This document shows positions 54,857-61,475 of a stretch of DNA of 64,000 bases, piece by piece. The notes beneath the pieces were generated by a model that did not search any database, was not told the origin of the DNA, and saw only the letters and a program-made list of their open reading frames with translations. The first letter of the stretch is position 1. Every line of letters starts with the position of its first letter. A program made the translations under genes and the position numbers. Source of the stretch: Polyangiaceae bacterium. GTDB taxonomy: Bacteria > Myxococcota_A > Polyangia > Polyangiales > Polyangiaceae. The stretch covers positions 1 to 64,000 of the forward strand of contig WQZB01000003.1 of the NCBI GenBank assembly GCA_009780955.1, read 5' to 3'.

Positions 54857-55948
54857 ATGACCATGCGAGCGCTGGCATTCTTCCCCCATCGACGTGAGCT
54901 GAAGATCATCGATGTCCCATCGCCCATCCGACAAGGAGATCGCGACGTGATGGTACGGATCCGCGAAGTCGGTGTCTGCGGCACCGACCGAGAGATCAGC
55001 GAGGGCCACCACGGAATGCCCACAGCCGGAAGCGAACAGCTCGTTCTTGGCCACGAAGCGCTGGGCGAAGTCGTCGAGGTGGGCCCTCGGGTCCGCACAC
55101 TCGCGCCGGGCGATCTCGTTGCGCTGACGGTTCGTCGGCCATGCGACGTGAAGGAGTGTGTGGCTTGCCGAGCGGGTCGTCAGGATTTTTGCATCACTGG
55201 GAAATTCACCGAGCGAGGGATTCACGGCGCCGATGGCTTTCTGACCGAGCTCGTCGTCGAACACGAACGCTACCTCGTTCGTGTGCCGCGGGTGCTCGCC
55301 GATGTCGGGGTCCTTGTCGAGCCGCTTACCATTGCCGCCAAAGCAGCTGTCGATCTCGACACGATCCTGCGGCGCTATCCTTGGGAGCCTGTGGGTCTGC
55401 GGGCGCTCGTCTTGGGCGGCGGCCCCATTGGCTTGCTTGCCGGAATGACACTCGTGGCGCGAAACATCACGACATTCGTGTACTCGCTCCAGCCTGCCAA
55501 CAGCGATCGCGCCGAACTCACCCGCTCGATCGGCGCCGAGTACATTTCTGCCCGCGACACGCCGCTCGCAGAGATTTCTTCACGCATCGGCACGGTGGAC
55601 GTCATCTTCGAGGCAGTGGGGCCGGCCAAAGTCGCATTCGGCGCCATGTCGAGCCTGGCACCGAACGGCGTGTTCATCTTGAGTGGCGTCCCCGCTGGCG
55701 GAAAATCCATCGAGATCGATCTCGACGGCATCATGCGAGACATCGTACTGAAAAATCAGGTGCTCTTCGGGACGGTGAACGCATCCCGCTCTGCATTCGA
55801 AGCGGCGATCCAAAAGCTCGAACAATTCATGGGGCTGTTCCCTGCCGCCGTACGAGGTCTGATCACACATCGCGTGAAGCTGGAAGAGGCCCCTGATCTC
55901 TTGCGTCACCCGAACGGTATCAAACAGGTCGTAGTGCTTGCGACATGA
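54857..55948 (+). CDS. gdh: Zinc-dependent glucose 1-dehydrogenase
   Basis: A 363-residue medium-chain dehydrogenase that would oxidise glucose to gluconolactone with NAD(P). VCGTDREISEGHHG contains the catalytic zinc Cys; LVLGHEALGEVVEVGPRV has the His and Glu ligands; a structural-zinc-like set is in CDVKECVACRAGRQDFC. The nucleotide motif is LVLGGGPIGLLAGM. Its family resembles the glucose dehydrogenases of Sulfolobus and haloarchaea. It precedes cyclase, dehydratase, aldolase and kinase genes that complete the pathway. The longer frame starting at 54770 lies within palindromic copy C and is rejected. Confidence 0.87.
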   Translation: MTMRALAFFPHRRELKIIDVPSPIRQGDRDVMVRIREVGVCGTDREISEGHHGMPTAGSEQLVLGHEALGEVVEVGPRVRTLAPGDLVALTVRRPCDVKECVACRAGRQDFCITGKFTERGIHGADGFLTELVVEHERYLVRVPRVLADVGVLVEPLTIAAKAAVDLDTILRRYPWEPVGLRALVLGGGPIGLLAGMTLVARNITTFVYSLQPANSDRAELTRSIGAEYISARDTPLAEISSRIGTVDVIFEAVGPAKVAFGAMSSLAPNGVFILSGVPAGGKSIEIDLDGIMRDIVLKNQVLFGTVNASRSAFEAAIQKLEQFMGLFPAAVRGLITHRVKLEEAPDLLRHPNGIKQVVVLAT

Positions 55949-55961
55949 CGGCCATAAGCAA

Positions 55962-55983
55962 ACCGCTTTCAAATCGAAAGCGG
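55962..55983. repeat. Minimal copy D of the ACCGCTTTC palindromic element
   Basis: ACCGCTTTCAAATCGAAAGC followed by GG: the two ends of the element are joined directly, without the interior. It lies 13 bases after the glucose dehydrogenase stop. It supports the idea that the ends are the minimal conserved unit. Confidence 0.6.
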
Positions 55984-56029
55984 CCAGGCGTGCGAGATGC
56001 ATTCACGAGCTACATCCAGAGGAGGTGCC

Positions 56030-56719
56030 GTGGAGACCTTTGCGTTGAACCCTACGAACGACTCATGGATTGACGTCACAGTGCCAATTCGCAACGGGAT
56101 GCTGCACTGGCCGGGCAATCCTGCGATTGCCATCAGCCAACCCCAGCACCTCGAGCGCGGCGACGATGCGACGGTCTCACTACTCTCGCTGGGAGTACAT
56201 ACTGGAACACACGTGGACGCGCCCGTTCATTTCCTCGTCAATGGCGCGGGCGTAGACAGTATCGGATTCGATCGTTTGATCGGACCGGCTCGAGTTCTCG
56301 ACGTGGGCGATGCCCTTCGGATCAAGCCGAGCGACATCGCGTCGGAAGACATCCGCGCAAACGAACGCATCCTGTTCAAAACCCGCAATTCGCGCCACTG
56401 GGGCGAAAAGGACTTTCGTCCCGACTACACCTGCTTGTCCACGGAGGCGGCTCGCTTCTTGGTTGAGCGGGGCGTGTGGACGATCGGGATCGACTACTTG
56501 TCGATGGGATGCATGGACACGGGGGTGGAGACGCACCGTGTTCTCCTTGGTGCTGATGTCTGCATCATCGAGGGACTGGATCTGTCGCGCGTCGAAAGCG
56601 GCCTCTACGATCTCATTTGCATGCCGCTGCGTCTGGAAGGTCTTGACGGAGCGCCTGCCCGCGTCGTTCTTCGCCGCCGCGCGGCTCACGCAATGAATGC
56701 AGAGAGGGGGAGCAGATGA
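56030..56719 (+). CDS. Cyclase-family metal hydrolase (possible lactonase)
   Basis: A 229-residue enzyme of the cyclase/kynurenine-formamidase family. The metal-binding signature is VHTGTHVDAPVHF (HxGTHxDxPxHF). WPGNPAIAISQ at the start and IGIDYLSMG later are also typical. Members hydrolyse cyclic or amide bonds using a divalent metal. Its place between glucose dehydrogenase and the gluconate-type dehydratase makes hydrolysis of gluconolactone a reasonable guess; no conventional lactonase is present. AGGAGG lies six bases before the chosen GTG. The TGA overlaps the ATG of the next gene. The exact reaction is not known. Confidence 0.75.
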   Translation: METFALNPTNDSWIDVTVPIRNGMLHWPGNPAIAISQPQHLERGDDATVSLLSLGVHTGTHVDAPVHFLVNGAGVDSIGFDRLIGPARVLDVGDALRIKPSDIASEDIRANERILFKTRNSRHWGEKDFRPDYTCLSTEAARFLVERGVWTIGIDYLSMGCMDTGVETHRVLLGADVCIIEGLDLSRVESGLYDLICMPLRLEGLDGAPARVVLRRRAAHAMNAERGSR

Positions 56720-59691
56720 CCTGCGAGAACTGCGATTGCGATCAGGGGAAGCTCAAAAGTCAGCAACTACGGTGCGTCAACTTCCAAGGCGACGCGCTCC
56801 GAATGGGAATGAACTGGACCGAGGAAGATCTCGGCAAGCCGCAGATCCTCGTCGACAGCGCATACGGCATGGGGCATCCTGGGACGTTTCATTTCAGGCC
56901 GCTCATCGAAGAGATCTCCAATGGCGTCTTCGAAGCCGGAGGAAAGCCGGGCGTATTCACCGTCAGCGACATCTGCGACGGAGTCGTCCAAGCAACGAGC
57001 GGAATGAGCTACTCGCTCGTGAGTCGCGATGTCATGGCTGCGATGGTCGAGATCCACGCGCTCGGGCACCCCCACGATGGCATGGTGCTCCTCTCGGGTA
57101 ACGACAAGTCGGTCCCTGCACACCTCGTTGCGATAGCGCGTTGCAATCTGCCGGCGATCCACGTGCCAGGAGGCACGCAGCTCAACGCCCCCAACTACTT
57201 CACTTCGAACAAACTCTGGCCGCTCGGAATGCACGTGCAGCAAAACGAAGCCACGAAAGAGGAGCTGTTCGAGAAGCAGAAGAACGCTTGCCCCACCTGC
57301 GGGGCCTGCCAGTTCATGGGGTCAGCCTCCACGGGCCAGGTCCTCGCCGAGGCGCTCGGGCTTGCGCTGCCAGGCTCCGCGCTGATCCCAGCGCCGCTCA
57401 CGATGCTCCTGCGCTACGCGCGCGCTGCCGGCAAACAGATTATCAAGCTTGTGCAGCAGAACCTTCGACCACGCGACATCCTGACACGCAAGGCGTTCGA
57501 GAACGCGGTTACGGTCCACGCTGCGGTGGGCGGCTCGACGAACGCGATCCTTCACTTGCCGGCTGTTGCCCACGAACTCGGGATCGACCTCGGTGTCGAT
57601 GACTTCGATCGGATTCACCGACGCGTGCCCATCGTGGCGAATGTGAAATCCACGGGCAAGTATCCTGTCGAATACTTCTACTACGCAGGCGGAGTCCCGA
57701 AGGTCATGCTCGAGATCCGCGATCTGTTGCACCTCGACTGCATCACCGTGACTGGAAAAACGCTGGGAGAGAATCTCGACGCGATCGCGATGTCGAGTTT
57801 CTTCGAAGAGCGTCTCGGCTACCTCCACAACTACGGCATTGCAGCAACGGACGTCATCGGGCGACGTAGCGAGCCCTTCTTCGCGGAGGGCGGCCTGTGC
57901 ATCTTGCGAGGCAACATTGCGCCAGAGGGAGCCATGATCAAGGCGTTCACGGTACCGAAGGAGATGCATGTTCACATCGGTCCCGCGCGTGTCTTCGATA
58001 AAGAAACGGCGTGCCTCGACGCACTGAAGCGACACGAAATTGCGCCGGGCGACGTGATGGTGATCCGGTACGAGGGCCCGCGCGCGAACGGCATGCCGGA
58101 GATGTACTTTGCATCCGCGGTTCTCGACGCAGATCCCGTACTCGGTCAGTCCACCGCGCTCATCACCGACGGGCGTTACTCGGGCGCGATGAAGGGGCCC
58201 TCGATCGGTCACGTTTCGCCTGAGGCGGCCGACGGAGGACCAATCGGCCTCGTGGAAGAGGGAGATCTCATCGAGATCAACATCCCGGAGCGCAAGCTCG
58301 CGATCGTCGGGCTTCATGGACACAAGTCTACGGAAGCAGAGATCGCACGCGCACTCGGAGAGCGGCGTGCGCGTTGGACGCCTCCGCCTCCGCGTCACAC
58401 ATCGGGAATTCTTGGACTTTACTCGCGTGTCGCGACCACGGCCTCTTCTGGTGGCTCGCTGACCCCCCCCTCCATGGGCGGGAATGACGAGAAATCTACG
58501 CGCTCTACGCACCTACAGCCGCCAGTCGCACAGGTCGCACCGCGACAGAACACCGGCTCTCCGTCTAGTTCGAATGGTTCGCTGTCTGGTTCGAACGGCG
58601 CCGCAAACGGAAAGCCAGGTGATCGCGAGCGCGAACCCGCAGCGCCAGTCGCGCGGTCGAAGTCTACCCCGCCGCAGGGCCACCGCGCGGAGCACGTCAA
58701 GGTGGTCGTTCTCGACTACGACTTCGGGGACGTAGACATCGAACGATCCATCATCGAAGGTGCTGGTTTCGAGCTCGTCGCGGCGCAGTGCAAGAGCGAG
58801 GACGAGGTCATCGACGTCGCGCACGACGCGTATGGGGTGTTTTGCCAGTACGTGCGTGTGGGCGCCCGCGCGGTTGCAGCAATGCCTCATTGTTGTGTCA
58901 TCGCCCGCTACGGTACCGGGGTTGACATCGTCGATGTGGAAGCTGCCACCAAGCATCGCATTCAGGTCACCAATGCGCCGAATAGCTGGTGTTCCGACGA
59001 AGTCGCCGATCACGCCGTGACGATGTGGCTGGCAGCTGCGCGGAAGATTCCGAAGTATGACGCGGCGACACGGCGTGGCGAGTGGCACTGGCAGACCGGC
59101 AAGCCGATCCATCGATTGCGCGGCAGCGTGTTCGGGCTGCTTTCCTTCGGTGCGATCGCTCGCTCGATCGCCGATCGCGTGCGTCCCTTCGGGGTCGAGC
59201 TCTGGGCACACGACCCATTTGTCGACCCCAATGAGATCCGCGAGCGAGGCGTTCAGCCAGTCTCTTTCGAAGAGCTCGTTGAGGGCTCCGACCACCTCAT
59301 CATTCAGTCGCCCCTCACCAAAGGGACGCGTGGTCTTTTCAACGAAGACGTACTCCGTCGCATGAAGAGGAGCGCGATCCTCGTCAACACCGCGCGCGGA
59401 CCCATTGTCCCTGATCAGGCGCTCTACCGCGCCCTCAAGGAGGGCTGGATCGCCGGAGCCGCACTCGATGATCTCGAAGAAGAGCCCGCGAAGCGACGCG
59501 ACTGGAAGCCAGACAATCCGCTCTTGCGGCTCGACAACGTGATCGTGACGCCGCACGCAGCCTATTACTCCGAGGAGTCGATTCACGCGGTGCGAACCAT
59601 CGCTGCCAGCGAGGTAGCGCGCGTGCTGACCGGACAGCGTCCGCACTTTCCGGTAAACGTCGTGGAGGACGTCGAAAGGGACAGTGCATGA
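56716..59691 (+). CDS. IlvD/Edd-type dehydratase fused to 2-hydroxyacid dehydrogenase
   Basis: A 991-residue two-domain protein. Residues about 40-575 match the IlvD/Edd family, which dehydrates aldonic acids such as gluconate to 2-keto-3-deoxy acids: VFEAGGKPGVFTVSDICDG, SGNDKSVPAH with the catalytic Lys131, CPTCGACQFMGSASTGQ and DGRYSGAMKGPSIGHVSPEA with the catalytic Ser. Where classical enzymes have CN and CDK cysteines this one has Gly and Asn, so two Fe-S ligands are missing; Cys3, Cys6 and Cys8 form a CxxCxC motif at the N-terminus. A Ser/Pro/Gly linker (about 575-660) leads to a D-isomer 2-hydroxyacid dehydrogenase domain with VNTARGPIV, DDLEEEP and TPHAAYYS. The dinucleotide motif SFGAIA departs from GxGxxG. 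Coupled at both ends. Confidence 0.8.
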   Translation: MTCENCDCDQGKLKSQQLRCVNFQGDALRMGMNWTEEDLGKPQILVDSAYGMGHPGTFHFRPLIEEISNGVFEAGGKPGVFTVSDICDGVVQATSGMSYSLVSRDVMAAMVEIHALGHPHDGMVLLSGNDKSVPAHLVAIARCNLPAIHVPGGTQLNAPNYFTSNKLWPLGMHVQQNEATKEELFEKQKNACPTCGACQFMGSASTGQVLAEALGLALPGSALIPAPLTMLLRYARAAGKQIIKLVQQNLRPRDILTRKAFENAVTVHAAVGGSTNAILHLPAVAHELGIDLGVDDFDRIHRRVPIVANVKSTGKYPVEYFYYAGGVPKVMLEIRDLLHLDCITVTGKTLGENLDAIAMSSFFEERLGYLHNYGIAATDVIGRRSEPFFAEGGLCILRGNIAPEGAMIKAFTVPKEMHVHIGPARVFDKETACLDALKRHEIAPGDVMVIRYEGPRANGMPEMYFASAVLDADPVLGQSTALITDGRYSGAMKGPSIGHVSPEAADGGPIGLVEEGDLIEINIPERKLAIVGLHGHKSTEAEIARALGERRARWTPPPPRHTSGILGLYSRVATTASSGGSLTPPSMGGNDEKSTRSTHLQPPVAQVAPRQNTGSPSSSNGSLSGSNGAANGKPGDREREPAAPVARSKSTPPQGHRAEHVKVVVLDYDFGDVDIERSIIEGAGFELVAAQCKSEDEVIDVAHDAYGVFCQYVRVGARAVAAMPHCCVIARYGTGVDIVDVEAATKHRIQVTNAPNSWCSDEVADHAVTMWLAAARKIPKYDAATRRGEWHWQTGKPIHRLRGSVFGLLSFGAIARSIADRVRPFGVELWAHDPFVDPNEIRERGVQPVSFEELVEGSDHLIIQSPLTKGTRGLFNEDVLRRMKRSAILVNTARGPIVPDQALYRALKEGWIAGAALDDLEEEPAKRRDWKPDNPLLRLDNVIVTPHAAYYSEESIHAVRTIAASEVARVLTGQRPHFPVNVVEDVERDSA

Positions 59692-60362
59692 AGCTCTCTT
59701 CGCGGACGGGCACGCTCCAAGCGATCGAAAAACAGCGTGCGATTGCCGTTGTCCGTTTGGACGATGCGACACGCCTCGTGCCGGTGATCGAGGCGCTCGG
59801 CGCGGGCGATGTCTGCATCGTGGAAGTCACCGTGACGATCCCTGGTGCGCTCGAAGCGATGGCGAACTCCAAGCTCGACTCGCAGATCCTGATCGGCGCG
59901 GGCAGCGTGCTCGATCCCGAGACAGCGCGCCTCGCCATTCTCGCGGGCGCACGATTCGTGGTCGGGCCAACGGTCTCTCCGGCCGTCATTTCGCTATGTC
60001 ACCGCTACGATGTTGTCGCCATTGCTGGGGCCTACACGCCAACGGAGATTGTAACGGCGTGCGAGGCAGGAGCCGATCTGGTCAAGGTGTTCCCGGCCCG
60101 CAGCCTCGGCCCGGGTTATCTGAAAGATCTCCATGGACCGTTGCCCCAAGTACGACTCGTACCAACAGGAGGAGTGACCGTGGAGAACGCCACCGCGTTT
60201 CTTGAGGCCGGGGCATTCGCGGTCGGGGTAGGAGGGAATCTCGCCCCTCGCGATGCCGTGGCGAGGGGTGACTACGCACGCATCACCGACCAGGCTCGCC
60301 GTCTCGTACGTGCGATCCGCGAGCCACGCGAATCAGAGGAGGGGTCGCGATGCCATCAATGA
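59688..60362 (+). CDS. eda: KDPG/KDG aldolase
   Basis: A 224-residue class I aldolase that splits 2-keto-3-deoxy-6-phosphogluconate to pyruvate and glyceraldehyde-3-phosphate. VCIVEVTVTIPGALEAM contains the catalytic Glu, LIGAGSVLDPETA and FVVGPTVSP are family motifs, and ADLVKVFPARSLGPGY has the Schiff-base lysine. VPTGGVTVENA binds phosphate. The ATG overlaps the upstream stop (ATGA). With the kinase that follows it completes the lower part of the Entner-Doudoroff route. It may also accept the unphosphorylated substrate. Confidence 0.93.
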   Translation: MKLSSRTGTLQAIEKQRAIAVVRLDDATRLVPVIEALGAGDVCIVEVTVTIPGALEAMANSKLDSQILIGAGSVLDPETARLAILAGARFVVGPTVSPAVISLCHRYDVVAIAGAYTPTEIVTACEAGADLVKVFPARSLGPGYLKDLHGPLPQVRLVPTGGVTVENATAFLEAGAFAVGVGGNLAPRDAVARGDYARITDQARRLVRAIREPRESEEGSRCHQ

Positions 60363-61411
60363 AAGGGAAACCGAAGGTCGTCACGTTCGGCGAGCTTCTG
60401 CTCCGACTGAGCCCGCCCGGACACGAGCGATTCATGCAGTCGCCTACGCTGCAGGCGAGCTTCGGCGGCGCGGAAGCGAACGTCGCCGTCAGCCTGGCGC
60501 AGTTTGGTTTGGACAGCCATTTCGTTACCCGGTTACCAAAGAACGCGATCGGCGACGCGGCGGTGCGGGCGCTCCGAGCCGAGGCCGTCAACGTGGACTC
60601 CATACGACGCAGAGGCGAACGCATCGGCATCTACTTCGCCGAGAGCGGCGCGAGCCAGCGTCCGTCGTTCGTAGTCTACGATCGCGCCCATTCGGCTTTG
60701 AGCGAGCTCGAACTAAGCAGCATACCCTTGGATGTCGCCTGGGAGGACGAACTCCGCGGAGCAAGCTGGTTTCACACCTCGGGCATCACCCCAGCTCTGA
60801 GCAAGGACCTGGCGGACTTCACGAAGATCGCGCTCGCGACGGCGCGTAGGAGCGGCGCCCGAGTGAGCTTTGACATCAATTACCGCAGCAAGCTGTGGTC
60901 CGAAGAAGCAGAGGCACGTTCGGTTCTGCAGCCGCTGCTGCAATACGTGAACGTCTTGATCGCGAACGAGGAGCACCTGCTCACCATGCTCGGCATGCCG
61001 ATCGAACGCTCGCGTGAACCCACTTCACACGTGTCCGAGGACGTGCTCCTCGACGCAGCGGGACGCGTCGTTGCCGAATACGGCATCGAGCAGGTAGCGA
61101 TCACCTTGCGCGAAAGTTTGTCGGCGAGCGAGAACGGATGGAGCGCGCTGCTCTACGATGCAAAGACCAAGACCCTGCATCGAGGCCCCAGGTACGTCGT
61201 CACACTCGTCGATCGAATCGGTGGCGGTGACGCATTCGCTGCCGGGCTCATCTTCTCGATCCTCGACGGCCGGTCGCCCGAAGATGCCCTTGGGTTCGCG
61301 ATCGCAGCCGGAGCACTCAAGCTGACCATCGTTGGCGACTTCAATCACGTGCCAGTCGAGGAGGTCGAACGCGTGGCTTCTGGCGAAGCAACCGGCCACG
61401 TAAGACGGTAG
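60350..61411 (+). CDS. kdgK: 2-keto-3-deoxygluconate kinase (PfkB family)
   Basis: A 353-residue sugar kinase. KVVTFGELLLRLSPPGHERF and FGGAEANVAVSLAQFG are the N-terminal PfkB/KdgK motifs; VSFDINYRSKLWS is typical of KDG kinases, and the second PfkB signature DRIGGGDAFAAGL has the catalytic Asp. It would phosphorylate KDG to KDPG, making the pathway semi-phosphorylative. GAGGAGGGG precedes the start, which lies within the end of the aldolase gene (13-base overlap). It ends the sugar operon. Confidence 0.92.
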   Translation: MPSMKGKPKVVTFGELLLRLSPPGHERFMQSPTLQASFGGAEANVAVSLAQFGLDSHFVTRLPKNAIGDAAVRALRAEAVNVDSIRRRGERIGIYFAESGASQRPSFVVYDRAHSALSELELSSIPLDVAWEDELRGASWFHTSGITPALSKDLADFTKIALATARRSGARVSFDINYRSKLWSEEAEARSVLQPLLQYVNVLIANEEHLLTMLGMPIERSREPTSHVSEDVLLDAAGRVVAEYGIEQVAITLRESLSASENGWSALLYDAKTKTLHRGPRYVVTLVDRIGGGDAFAAGLIFSILDGRSPEDALGFAIAAGALKLTIVGDFNHVPVEEVERVASGEATGHVRR

Positions 61412-61475
61412 AGACGATCAGAAGACGGAAATAACGGCGTCATTCTGCGCCTTCTTTTATAGTACGCCTGAGCGC

